Shown here piece by piece: positions 1 to 11,250 of a stretch of DNA of 64,000 nt (position 1 is the stretch's first letter; every line of letters starts with the position of its first letter). The stretch comes from Stenotrophomonas sp046736075 (GTDB lineage Bacteria; Pseudomonadota; Gammaproteobacteria; Xanthomonadales; Xanthomonadaceae): positions 434,001-498,000 of the forward strand of contig NZ_CP177163.1 in the NCBI RefSeq assembly GCF_046736075.1, in the 5' to 3' direction. A program made the position numbers and the translations under genes. The notes under the pieces were generated by a model that worked only from the letters and a program-made list of their open reading frames with translations, had not been told where the DNA came from and did not search any database.

Positions 1-2276
1 AGACCGCTGGCAGTGACCACCGAACCGCCGTTGTTCGGCGTGCCGATCTCGATCGGCAGGCCGGAGCGGATGCCGAACGGGCCGTTGCCGCGGGCGCTGC
101 CGAACGGGCGGTCCCACAGGGTCCTGCCGGTGCGCAGATCGACCGCGCGGATGCCGCCGTAGGGCGGCTGCTTGCACAGCAGCTTGGTGAACGGCAGCCG
201 CCAACCGGCGTTGACGTCGATCGCGTACGGCGTGCCCACCTGCGGGTCCCCTGCCCCTTCGGCGCCGCCCTTGTCGGCGCGCACATCCTCGCGCGGCAGC
301 CAGCCCAGCTTGTCCGCCGTGGCGCGGGGTACCAGCAGGTTGTAGTTGGGCATGTCGTTGTAGTTGGCCACGATCACGCCGCGTCGCGGGTCCACCGCGA
401 CACTGCCCCAGTCCGAGCCGCCGTTGTAGCCGGGGTACTCGATGGAATGCCGGTCGGCCGTGGGCGGCGTGTAGAAGCCGTCATAGCTGGCCTTGCGGAA
501 CTGGATGCGGCAGACCAGCTGGTCGATCGGCGTCATGCCCCACATGTCGCGCTCGGTCAGGTCCGGCTTGCGCAGCGTGTGATACAGCGAGAACAACTGG
601 GTAGGCGAACGCTGCTCCGGCTCCACCCCGCCGCCAGGCACGGTGCGCTCTTCGGCGGGGGTCAGCAGCTGGCCGGTGCGCCGATCCAGCACGTACATGT
701 CGCCCTGTTTGGTCGGCAGCAGGATGGCCGGCACCTTGCCGGCGGCGGTGGGATAGTCCACCAGCGTGGCCTGCGAGCCCATGTCGTAGTCCCACACATC
801 CTTGCGTACCGCCTGGAAGTGCCACACCGGCTTGCCGGTGTTGACGTCGATGGCCACCAGCGAGGTCGCATAGCGGTTCTGGTTCTCCGTGCGCGATCCG
901 CTCCAGTAGTCGCCCGCCGAATTGCCCATCGGCAGGTAGACCAGCCCCAATGCATCATCGCCGGTGGCGGTGGTCCACATGTTCGGGGTGCCACGGGTGT
1001 AGGTCTGGCCCTGCGGCGGCGCGCCGCTGCGCGTCGGCTGGTCCATGTCCCAGGCCCAGCGCAGCTTGCCGGTAACGGCATCGTAGGCCTGGATCACGCC
1101 GGAGGGCGCGTCGCGGCGCTGGCCATCCAGCACCTGGTGGCCGGTCACGATCACACCCTGCACGATGGCCGGCGGCGACGTGATCGACACATAGCCCGGC
1201 GGCGTTTCGCCCATGCCGAGGGTGATGTCGACCTGCCCGTTGTTGCCGAAACCGGCGCACGGTTTGCCGGTGGCGGCATCGACCGCAATCAGCCGGCCGT
1301 CCAGCGTGCCCTCGATGATCCGCGCCGCACACGCGCCCCGCGGCACCTGGGTGAGCACCGGTACCCCCGCCTGCGGCACGGCCAGGTCGGCGGCGACGTC
1401 GGCCAGAGCGGCGTCCTGAGCGGTGGCCGGCACCTCGTAATAGGACACGCCACGGCACGCGGCGGTATACGGAATGGAGGCGTTTTTGACCTTGGGATCG
1501 AAGCGCCAGCGCTCGCGCCCATCGCTGGCATCGAGCGCGATCAGCTGATTCCGCGCGGTGCACAGGTACACGCTGTCGCCGATCTTCAATGGCGTGGTTT
1601 CCGCGCCCCACCGCTTGTCGGGCAGGTCGCCGGTACGGAACACCCATGCCTGCTGCAGGGTACCCACGTTGTCCGGCGTGATCTGCTGCAGCGGCGAGAA
1701 CCGCGTGGCGGCATTGTTGCGGCCGTACGCGGCCCAGTCCCCATCGACGGGACGGTCGGCCGGCTGCAGCGCTGCCTCGGCGGTCGGGGCCAGCCCGGCG
1801 GCAACCACCGGCTCGGGGAAAGCGCCATCGGCGGCGGTGACCCCATGCGGCACGAACGCCAGACTGAAGGCACCCACGAACACCAGCGCCAGCACGCCGG
1901 CCAGACTGCGCGACACGGCGCGCGATGCCGGGCGTTGCAGGCGCGGCAGCAGCAGGCAGAGCACGAAAGCCAGCGCCACCATCAGCCCCAGGCGCGGCAC
2001 CCAGCGCCAGTAATCGCTACCCGACTCCCACCAGGTCCACAGCACGGTCCCCACGAACACCAGCGCGAAGCACCACGCGCCGCTGGTCCGCCCACGCCAC
2101 AGCTGTACACCGGCGACCAGCAGGCCCAGCCCGGCCAGCACGTAGTACCAGGAGCCGCCGAGGCGGGCCAACCAGCCGCCGCCCAGCGCGAGGACCGCGC
2201 CAAGGACCAGCAGGATCATCGCCAGCACACCCAGCAGCCAATGGCGGGCGTAACCGGTCTGCGTCGTGGTGGACAT
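1..2276 (-). CDS. gcd: Membrane-bound PQQ-dependent dehydrogenase, glucose/quinate/shikimate family (3' end cut by window)
   Basis: The frame opens at the ATG at 2276 and runs off the left edge without a stop, giving about 758 codons of a family usually near 800 aa. The first ~145 residues are strongly hydrophobic (several membrane segments), as in inner-membrane quinoprotein glucose dehydrogenases that anchor a periplasmic propeller and pass electrons to ubiquinone. After that I read family motifs such as KRWGAETTPLKIGD, YLPMGNSAGDYW, GSDWGSVAVD, PPYGGIRAVDL and IGTPNNGGSVVT. Family assignment is firm. Whether the substrate is glucose, another aldose or quinate cannot be told by eye, so the symbol is the family default. 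It lies downstream of gyrA on the same strand, but a strong terminator lies between them, so it is probably transcribed separately. PQQ synthesis genes are not in the window. Confidence 0.85.
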   Translation of the reverse strand, partial: MSTTTQTGYARHWLLGVLAMILLVLGAVLALGGGWLARLGGSWYYVLAGLGLLVAGVQLWRGRTSGAWCFALVFVGTVLWTWWESGSDYWRWVPRLGLMVALAFVLCLLLPRLQRPASRAVSRSLAGVLALVFVGAFSLAFVPHGVTAADGAFPEPVVAAGLAPTAEAALQPADRPVDGDWAAYGRNNAATRFSPLQQITPDNVGTLQQAWVFRTGDLPDKRWGAETTPLKIGDSVYLCTARNQLIALDASDGRERWRFDPKVKNASIPYTAACRGVSYYEVPATAQDAALADVAADLAVPQAGVPVLTQVPRGACAARIIEGTLDGRLIAVDAATGKPCAGFGNNGQVDITLGMGETPPGYVSITSPPAIVQGVIVTGHQVLDGQRRDAPSGVIQAYDAVTGKLRWAWDMDQPTRSGAPPQGQTYTRGTPNMWTTATGDDALGLVYLPMGNSAGDYWSGSRTENQNRYATSLVAIDVNTGKPVWHFQAVRKDVWDYDMGSQATLVDYPTAAGKVPAILLPTKQGDMYVLDRRTGQLLTPAEERTVPGGGVEPEQRSPTQLFSLYHTLRKPDLTERDMWGMTPIDQLVCRIQFRKASYDGFYTPPTADRHSIEYPGYNGGSDWGSVAVDPRRGVIVANYNDMPNYNLLVPRATADKLGWLPREDVRADKGGAEGAGDPQVGTPYAIDVNAGWRLPFTKLLCKQPPYGGIRAVDLRTGRTLWDRPFGSARGNGPFGIRSGLPIEIGTPNNGGSVVTASG

Positions 2277-2360
2277 GATGCGCTCCTTTTCCCCCGGCCC
2301 TTATCCCACCGGGGTCGTGAACGCGGCGCGTTCTTTCCCGCCGCGCCCGGGGCCATAACG

Positions 2361-2387
2361 AAAAACGCCGGCAGGCGCCGGCGTTTT
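2361..2387 (-). terminator. Rho-independent terminator after gyrA
   Basis: The minus strand reads AAAACGCCGGC, loop GCCT, GCCGGCGTTTT and then a further T. This is an 11-bp stem with a T-run, starting 25 bases past the gyrA stop and ending before the dehydrogenase start at 2276. Confidence 0.85.
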
Positions 2388-2411
2388 CCGTGGTACTCCA
2401 GCGCAACCGCG

Positions 2412-5120
<2,709 letters not shown>

Positions 5121-5270
5121 TCGGGTTCCGTTGTCTGGTAGCGGTCCAGTCCGTCGCAGCCAGCCCTTTCGGGGCGGCCGCGCCGGAATCTCGATTAACC
5201 GTTGAAGTCTACCACAACGGGCCGTTTCCCGCCTCGTTTTACCGGGGTTTTACCGGCAAGAATCAGGAAC

Positions 5271-6353
5271 TTACGGGGCCGTTGCGGGGGCTTCCCCGAA
5301 GGCGGCCCGCATATTGGCCGTGGTCGGGTTCAGGATCACCCCGCGCTCGGTCACGATGGCATCGATCAGGGCGCCCGGGGTGACATCGAACACCGGGTTC
5401 CAGGCGGCGATGCCCTCGGCCACCGTACGGACCCCGCCCACGCCGTACAGCTCGCCGGGATCGCGCTGCTCGATCTCGATCTGGTCGCCGTCGGCGGTGT
5501 CCATGTCCACCGTGGACGACGGCGCCACCACCATGACCTTCACCCCGTGATGGCGCGCGGCGATGGCCAGCTGGTAGGTCCCGATCTTGTTGGCCGTATC
5601 GCCATTGGCGCAGATGCGGTCCGCACCGACGATCACCCACTGCACCGCCCCGGTCTTCATGAGGTGCGAGGCGGCCGAATCGGCGATCAGGGTAGCGTCG
5701 ATACCGTCCTGCTGCAGTTCCCACACGGTCAGGCGGGCGCCCTGCAGCCACGGGCGGGTCTCGCCGGCGAACACGCGGGCGATGCGGTGCTGGGCCATGC
5801 CGGCGCGGATCACGCCGAGCGCGGTGCCGAAGCCGGCGGTGGCCAGCGAACCGGTGTTGCAGTGGGTCAGCACGCCGCTGCCGGCCTCGATCAGCCCGGC
5901 GCCCAGTGCGCCCATGTGGCGGTTGGCCGCCAGATCCTCATCGGCGATGGCCTGCGCTTCGGTCACCAGCACCTGGCGCCAGTCGCTGCCGGCAGGGGCC
6001 AGGGCGCGGCGCATGCGCGCCAGGGCCCAGGCCAGGTTGACGGCGGTCGGTCGCGCGGCATTGAGGCGCTGCAGCGCCGGCTCCAGCATGCGCAGCGCCT
6101 GCGCGCCGTCATCGGCCTGAACATCGTTGGCGGCCAGCACCGCACCCCACGCCGCCGCAATGCCGATGGCAGGCGCGCCACGCACGGTCAGCGCGTGGAT
6201 GGCCTCGGCGACGGCATCGCTGTCACGGCACTCCACGTGCTCGACCACGAACGGCAGCTTGCGCTGGTCCAGCAGTTGCAGGGATTGACCGGTCCACAGG
6301 ATGGGGCGGATATGGTCGTAACGGGCGTAGTCGATGTCGGTGGATGCGTTCAT
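5271..6353 (-). CDS. mtnA: Methylthioribose-1-phosphate isomerase
   Basis: 360-residue enzyme of the methionine salvage pathway, converting 5-methylthioribose-1-phosphate to methylthioribulose-1-phosphate. It belongs to the eIF2B-alpha/MtnA fold. The catalytic cysteine region reads LTHCNTGSLATAGFGTALG and the catalytic aspartate region GADRICANGDTANKIGTYQ, both as in characterised MtnA. I chose the ATG at 6353 (MNASTDIDYARYDH) because GGCGGA lies directly upstream and homologous N-termini begin near here. A longer in-frame start at 6398 adds an unlike, Pro/Ala-rich stretch. The gene sits upstream of gyrA, and other salvage genes (mtnB, mtnC, mtnD) are not adjacent. Confidence 0.95.
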   Translation of the reverse strand: MNASTDIDYARYDHIRPILWTGQSLQLLDQRKLPFVVEHVECRDSDAVAEAIHALTVRGAPAIGIAAAWGAVLAANDVQADDGAQALRMLEPALQRLNAARPTAVNLAWALARMRRALAPAGSDWRQVLVTEAQAIADEDLAANRHMGALGAGLIEAGSGVLTHCNTGSLATAGFGTALGVIRAGMAQHRIARVFAGETRPWLQGARLTVWELQQDGIDATLIADSAASHLMKTGAVQWVIVGADRICANGDTANKIGTYQLAIAARHHGVKVMVVAPSSTVDMDTADGDQIEIEQRDPGELYGVGGVRTVAEGIAAWNPVFDVTPGALIDAIVTERGVILNPTTANMRAAFGEAPATAP

Positions 6354-6407
6354 TCCGCCATTGTAGCGGCGTGCCGCCGCCGGGTCAGGCCCGGCCATGC
6401 GGCCAGA

Positions 6408-7160
6408 TCAGTTGACCGAGAACTCGGCGCGGCAACCGTCGTCCACCCATACCCCGCGCGCGTCCCAGCCCCAGGTCCGCCCCTGCTCGCACGGGCTGCC
6501 GGACAACTGCCTGGACAGGGTGGCGCCGTGGTTGATGCTGGCGCCGCAGAAGCGACGCTGGCGCGATTTGGATTCGCAGGTCAGCAGGCGCGGCACCATC
6601 AGGAAGCCGGAGCCATCGGCGGCCCCCACCTCGAAATCGCCCTGGCAGCCGCGGGTGACCCAGATCTCGTTGCGCCGCACACCCCAGCTGTGGTTTTCCC
6701 GGCACGGCAGCGCGGACAACTGGCGCAGCAGACGCACGGGTGCGCCCTGCAGCACCACCGGGCAGTTCTGCGGGCGGCCGTTGGATTCGCAGCGCACCAC
6801 GCGCCGCGTCAACCGTTGACCTTCGCGCTTTGCCGCGACGGGAGTGCGGGCGCGGAACTCGGCACGGCACCCCAGCGTCACCCACACACCGGAACGATCG
6901 GTGCCCCACTCCGAGCCACGCACGCAGGTGTTCTCGGACAACTGGCGGACCATGTCCACGCCACCGTCCACGGGCATGTCGCAATGCACCCATTCCATGT
7001 CGCGCGATTCGCAGCGCACCACCTGTCCGGCATAGCCGGACGACTGCGCCACGGCCGGCGATGCCAGCCCCGCCCACAGCAACAACGAACATAGCGGCAT
7101 GCCTGCGCTGGCCAACACCTTCATCGACACGGTCCCCGCCGCAACTGAACGATCACGCAT
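6408..7160 (-). CDS. Secreted protein with three DUF3011 repeats
   Basis: 250-residue exported protein of unknown function. The N-terminus (MRDRSVAAG..., then a hydrophobic stretch ending in SPAVAQS) is a Sec signal peptide with an Ala-Val-Ala cleavage site. The mature part is three DUF3011-type repeats of about 60 residues. Each begins with a VxCES motif, contains a paired Cys in the middle and ends in VWV/IWV...GCxxxF, with a conserved RQLS...C core, so disulfides are expected in the periplasm. The start at 7160 is preferred over an upstream ATG at 7175 because AGAAGG stands four bases before it, and the upstream one lacks any ribosome site. DUF3011 proteins are common in xanthomonads, but I know no established function. 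It is not obviously in an operon: mtnA starts 55 bp downstream. Confidence 0.8.
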   Translation of the reverse strand: MRDRSVAAGTVSMKVLASAGMPLCSLLLWAGLASPAVAQSSGYAGQVVRCESRDMEWVHCDMPVDGGVDMVRQLSENTCVRGSEWGTDRSGVWVTLGCRAEFRARTPVAAKREGQRLTRRVVRCESNGRPQNCPVVLQGAPVRLLRQLSALPCRENHSWGVRRNEIWVTRGCQGDFEVGAADGSGFLMVPRLLTCESKSRQRRFCGASINHGATLSRQLSGSPCEQGRTWGWDARGVWVDDGCRAEFSVN

Positions 7161-7221
7161 GACACCTTCTGACATCGGGTGTGATCAGAGCATCATCATC
7201 CACGTCGCGCAAGACGCCATT

Positions 7222-7240
7222 GCCTGAAAACCGTTCAGGC
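7222..7240. other. Inverted repeat overlapping the epmA stop codon
   Basis: GCCTGAA, five-base loop AACCG, TTCAGGC. The 7-bp perfect stem includes the epmA stop (7235-7237). No T-run follows on the minus strand, so it is not a classic terminator. It may protect the 3' end of the ligA-GNAT-epmA transcript. Confidence 0.35.
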
Positions 7241-8179
7241 CCGGGCGAAATCGATGGCCAGGACATCGGCGATGGCAGGCGTGCCGTTCATCGCCATCAA
7301 CAGCCGGTCCACACCCACCGCCACGCCCGCGCAGTCGGGAAGCTGCGGCAACGCGTCCAGCAATGCCTCGTCCAGGGGCGGCAGCACCGCACCGCGCAGG
7401 CGCCGGACGGCATGATCGCGTTCGAAACGTGCGCGCTGTTCGGCGGCATCGTTCAGCTCGTGATAGCCGTTGGCCAGTTCGACCGGCCCCAGGTACAGCT
7501 CGAAGCGTTCCGCCAGCGCCGGCGTACCGGGACGCACCCGCGCCAGCGCGGCCTGGGTGGCGGGCCAGTCGTGCACCACCGTCATAGTATCGTCACCAAA
7601 CGCGGGCTGGATGCAGTGGGTCATCAGCAGGTCCAGCCAGTCGTCGCGGGTCAGTCCCTGCGCATCGATGCGGATGTCCGACAGCGGCGCGCGCAGTGCC
7701 TCCAGGCTTGCCTCGAACGGGTCCACGCCGAGCTGGCGCCGGTACAGGCTGCGGTAGTCGATGATCTCCAGACGCGCCTCGCGCTGCACCAGCGACAGGG
7801 CCGCGCGCACCAGCGCCGCGGTTTCGCCGATCAGACGGTGATGATCCCACCCCACCCGGTACCACTCGAGCATGGTGAACTCGGGATTGTGGCGGCCACC
7901 GGCTTCGCCGTTACGGAACACCCGGCCCAGCTCATAGCAGTCGCCCACGCCGGCAGCGAGCAGGCGCTTGAGCGGATACTCCGGCGAGGTGCGCAGCCAG
8001 CGCTGCGCCGGGCCGGCATCGACGTGACCGCTGAAACGGGTGTGGAAACTGTCGATGTTGGGTTCGGTATTGCCGGCCACCGACAGGATCGGCGTTTCCA
8101 CTTCGAGCACGTCGCGCGTGGCGAAGAACTCGCGGATGAGCGCATTGAGCGCGGCGCGCTGGCGCAGGGCGGCGATCAT
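7235..8179 (-). CDS. epmA: Elongation factor P-(R)-beta-lysine ligase
   Basis: 314-residue class II aminoacyl-tRNA-synthetase paralogue (EpmA/PoxA/GenX/YjeA) that attaches (R)-beta-lysine to a conserved lysine of translation factor EF-P. It consists of the catalytic core only, without the anticodon-binding domain of LysRS, which matches the family length of about 320 aa. Class II motifs are visible: VLEVETPILS near the N-terminus, GGRHNPEFTMLEWY (motif 2 region) and VAVGVDRLLMAMNG (motif 3). The start codon overlaps the stop of the upstream acetyltransferase by four bases (ATGA), so the two are translationally coupled. epmB and efp are not in the window. Confidence 0.93.
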   Translation of the reverse strand: MIAALRQRAALNALIREFFATRDVLEVETPILSVAGNTEPNIDSFHTRFSGHVDAGPAQRWLRTSPEYPLKRLLAAGVGDCYELGRVFRNGEAGGRHNPEFTMLEWYRVGWDHHRLIGETAALVRAALSLVQREARLEIIDYRSLYRRQLGVDPFEASLEALRAPLSDIRIDAQGLTRDDWLDLLMTHCIQPAFGDDTMTVVHDWPATQAALARVRPGTPALAERFELYLGPVELANGYHELNDAAEQRARFERDHAVRRLRGAVLPPLDEALLDALPQLPDCAGVAVGVDRLLMAMNGTPAIADVLAIDFARA

Positions 8180-8661
8180 GCGCGTGCGTCACGCAGGCGT
8201 TCGGCCAGCGGCAGGGTCAGCAGGTCGCGAGTGTCGTCCACGTAACCGGTGGCCAGGTACAGGCGGCGCGCCAGTTCGTTGTGGTGGTTCACTTCCAGGC
8301 GCATGCGTGCGACGCCGCGCGCGTTGGCGCGCTGTTCCAGGATCGCCAGCGCCTGCTTGCCGCGCCCACGCCCGCGTGCGGCGTGCTGCAGGTACAGCTC
8401 ATCGAGCAGCGCGAAGTGCCCGCCCTGCTCCAGGCTGAAGCCCATCGCCAGCGCTGCATAGCCCACCACCTCGCCCGTCGCGGACAACCACAGCAGCACT
8501 TCGCCGTTGCGTGGCTCCTCGAGCAGGGCCACCAGCGCCGTGCGCACGCGCGCCGGATCGAAGTCGAGCTTGTCCTCGGCGTAGAAGTCGCGCATCAGCC
8601 CGATCAGCAGGTCGGTATCGGCCACGGTGGCCAGGCGGAAATCGAGGGGAACGGTATGCAT
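8176..8661 (-). CDS. GNAT-family N-acetyltransferase
   Basis: 161-residue Gcn5-related acetyltransferase, single domain. The acetyl-CoA-binding motif A region reads LDELYLQHAARGRGRGKQAL (R-G-R-G-R-G-K fits the Q/RxxGxG/A pyrophosphate loop), followed by the motif B-like RMRLEVNHHNELARRLYLATGY. The acceptor substrate cannot be inferred. It starts 17 bp after the ligA stop and overlaps epmA by four bases, which suggests a ligA-GNAT-epmA transcription unit. The ribosome site before 8661 is poor, consistent with coupling to ligA. Confidence 0.85.
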   Translation of the reverse strand: MHTVPLDFRLATVADTDLLIGLMRDFYAEDKLDFDPARVRTALVALLEEPRNGEVLLWLSATGEVVGYAALAMGFSLEQGGHFALLDELYLQHAARGRGRGKQALAILEQRANARGVARMRLEVNHHNELARRLYLATGYVDDTRDLLTLPLAERLRDARA

Positions 8662-8678
8662 GCGGAGTCTCGTGAGGA

Positions 8679-11141
8679 TCAGTGTTCGGCCAGGTAGGCC
8701 AGCAGGCGGTCTTCGTCCCAGACCGCCACGCCCAGCTCCTGCGCCTTGGTCAGCTTGGAGCCCGCCTCGGTGCCGGCCACCACGAACGCGGTCTTCTTCG
8801 ACACGCTGCCGGATACCTTGGCGCCCAGCGCTTCCAGCCGCGCCTTGGCATCGTCGCGGGTCATCTGCGCCAGGGTGCCGGTCAGCACCACGGTCTGCCC
8901 GTCCAGCGGTCCAGCGGCCTGCTCGGCCTGGGCCGGGGCCAGCGTCAGCAGTTCCTGCCGGCGGGCCTCGGCCTTGAGCAGCATGTCGCCATGACCGTCG
9001 CGGTAGAGCCAGTCGGCCAAGCCAAGCGCGACCTCGTTGGGCAGCCCGGCGGCGACGAAACGCACCGGCTCGGCATCCAGCAGCGTTTCAGCGTCAGGCA
9101 ATGCGGCGACCAGCTTCTCGGCGCGCAGGCGGGTGATGCCCGGGATTTCGGCCTCCACCAGCACCTGGGCGAAATCCAGGCCGTCGCGCAGCTTGGCCGA
9201 CGGTTTGTGCGTGTCGGTGATGCGCACGTTGCCGATCGTCAGCAACGCGTCGATGGCCTTCTGGTTGCCGTCCTGCTCGAAGAAGTGACCGAGCGAGCGC
9301 GCCACTTCGCCGCCGATGTCCGGTACACGCTTGAACAGGGGCCACGGCAGCCGGCGGATCAGGTCCAGGTCGCCGAACCAGGCGGCCAGCGCCTTGGCCG
9401 TGCTTTCGCCCACATGTTCGATGCCCAGCGCGAACAGCAGGCGCTCCAGCGTGGTGTCACGGCTGGCATCGATGGCCGCGATCAGGTTGTCGGCCCAACG
9501 CGTGGCAATCTTTTTCGTGTTCCAGACGAAGGACGCCGGCATCGCCAGCGCCTGCGCGCGCCAGGTCTCGTCACGGCCATCCAGCTGCAGGATCGCGCGC
9601 AGGTAGTCGCCACTGCCTTCCGGCGGCAGATGCGCGCCGATCTGGCTGGCCAGCGCCTCGGGCGACTCGGCGTCCAGCACCAGCTTCAACTGCAGCAGCT
9701 GATCGCGCTGCAGCCGGTACAGGTCGGCCACGCTGCGCACGATGCCGGCGTCGACCAGGGTGTCGATGTACTTGCCGCCCAGGCCATCAATGTCCATCGC
9801 ACGGCGCGAGGCGAAGTGCGCGATGGCCTCCTTGCGCTGCGCCGGACAGCTCAGCTCGCCCGAGCAGCGCCACGCGGCCGCGCCCTCTTCGCGCACGATC
9901 TCCGCGCCACATACCGGGCAGTGCGTGGGCATCTGCCACGGTGCGGTGCCGGCCGGCCGGCGTTCGGCGATCACGCTCACCACCTCCGGAATCACATCGC
10001 CGGCACGGCGCACGATCACGGTGTCGCCAACGCGAACATCCAGCCGCGCGATCTGATCGGCGTTGTGCAGGGTGGCGTTGGACACGATCACCCCGGCCAC
10101 GGCCACCGGGTTCAGACGTGCCACGGGCGTGGCCGCACCGGTGCGCCCGATCTGGATCTCGATGGCCTCCACAGTCGTGGTCTGTTCCTGCGCCGGGAAC
10201 TTGTGCGCGATCGCCCACCGCGGTGCGCGGGAGACGAAGCCCATCTGTTCCTGCCCGGCGCGGTCATCGAGTTTGTAGACCACGCCGTCGATGTCGAAGG
10301 CAAGCCCGTCGCGGCGCTCGCCGATGTCACGGTAGTACGCCAGCAGGCCGTCGCTGCCTTCCACCACCTGGCACAGATCGCTGACCGGGAAGCCCCACGC
10401 GCGCAGTTGCGCCAGGGTGGCCGAGTGCGTGGCCGGCAGTTCGCCGCCCTGCACCTCGCCCGTGCCGTAGGCATAGAAGCTCAGTTTGCGCCGGGCGCTC
10501 ATCTTCGGATCGAGCTGGCGCAGCGAGCCGGCCGCGGCATTGCGCGGATTGGCCAGCACCTTGCCTTCGTGCAGGCGGGCGTCGGCGTTGTACGCCTCGA
10601 AATCGGCGCGCGCCATGTAGACCTCGCCGCGCACCTCAAGCACCTCGGGCCAGCCTTCGCCCTGCAGCTGCTGCGGAATCACGCTGATCTGGCGCAGGTT
10701 GGCAGTGACATCCTCGCCCGTGGCGCCATCGCCCCGGGTAGCGCCCTGCACGAACCGGCCGTCCTGGTAGCGCAGGCTGATCGCCAGGCCATCCAGCTTC
10801 GGTTCGGCCGAGAAGTACAGCGCATCACGGCGCAGGCGCTCACCGATGCGGCGTACGAAATCCTGAACTTCCTCATCGCTGAACGCATTGCCGAGCGACA
10901 GCATCGGCACGGCGTGGCGAACTTCGGCGAAGCGCGAAGAGGCCTTGCCGCCCACCCGCTGGGTCGGCGAATCGCTACGGGCCAGCTCGGGGTGCGCCTG
11001 CTCCAGCGCTTCCAGCTCACGCACCAGCGCGTCGTACTCCGCGTCGGGAATCAGCAGCTCGTCGCGCTCGTGGTACGCCTTGCCGGCATCCTCGATCTGG
11101 CGGCGCAGGACGTCGGCACGTTCGGCGGGGCTGGGGCTCAT
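8679..11141 (-). CDS. ligA: NAD-dependent DNA ligase LigA
   Basis: 820-residue replicative and repair DNA ligase. Domains in order: Ia (1-70), adenylation domain with the AMP-accepting Lys115 in AEPKLDGLAIS (same number as in E. coli), OB fold, a four-cysteine zinc finger (CPVCG ... CSGELSCPAQ), helix-hairpin-helix repeats and a C-terminal BRCT domain (GQTVVLTGTLAQMTRDDAK). It is about 150 residues longer than E. coli LigA. The extra residues lie in two places in the HhH region, before LLFALGIEHVGE and before the BRCT domain. I recall similar lengths in Xanthomonas. The start at 11141 (MSPSPAERADVL) is where similarity begins. The open frame extends 203 codons further upstream but only as an antisense shadow of the divergent aminotransferase gene. 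Confidence 0.96.
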   Translation of the reverse strand: MSPSPAERADVLRRQIEDAGKAYHERDELLIPDAEYDALVRELEALEQAHPELARSDSPTQRVGGKASSRFAEVRHAVPMLSLGNAFSDEEVQDFVRRIGERLRRDALYFSAEPKLDGLAISLRYQDGRFVQGATRGDGATGEDVTANLRQISVIPQQLQGEGWPEVLEVRGEVYMARADFEAYNADARLHEGKVLANPRNAAAGSLRQLDPKMSARRKLSFYAYGTGEVQGGELPATHSATLAQLRAWGFPVSDLCQVVEGSDGLLAYYRDIGERRDGLAFDIDGVVYKLDDRAGQEQMGFVSRAPRWAIAHKFPAQEQTTTVEAIEIQIGRTGAATPVARLNPVAVAGVIVSNATLHNADQIARLDVRVGDTVIVRRAGDVIPEVVSVIAERRPAGTAPWQMPTHCPVCGAEIVREEGAAAWRCSGELSCPAQRKEAIAHFASRRAMDIDGLGGKYIDTLVDAGIVRSVADLYRLQRDQLLQLKLVLDAESPEALASQIGAHLPPEGSGDYLRAILQLDGRDETWRAQALAMPASFVWNTKKIATRWADNLIAAIDASRDTTLERLLFALGIEHVGESTAKALAAWFGDLDLIRRLPWPLFKRVPDIGGEVARSLGHFFEQDGNQKAIDALLTIGNVRITDTHKPSAKLRDGLDFAQVLVEAEIPGITRLRAEKLVAALPDAETLLDAEPVRFVAAGLPNEVALGLADWLYRDGHGDMLLKAEARRQELLTLAPAQAEQAAGPLDGQTVVLTGTLAQMTRDDAKARLEALGAKVSGSVSKKTAFVVAGTEAGSKLTKAQELGVAVWDEDRLLAYLAEH

Positions 11142-11250
11142 GCGGGCGGCAATCCTGAAGGGGCTGCCGATTTTATCGCGGATGGAGAACGCTTGCCGCC
11201 GCACGCCAGCGGCGCTAGCGTGCCGGCTTGCCCTCCGCTCGTGGTGCCCC

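Noticed and set aside
5236..5256. Direct repeat of GTTTTACCGG (two copies, 11-base period) between mtnA and gyrA
   Set aside because: Considered as a terminator or operator, but it forms no stem and has no second pair; too short to support a call.
6363..6390. GTAG followed by short GC-rich palindromes upstream of mtnA
   Set aside because: The stems are only about 5 bp and do not match the GTAG-8bp-loop-8bp layout seen at 12375, so not called as a REP.
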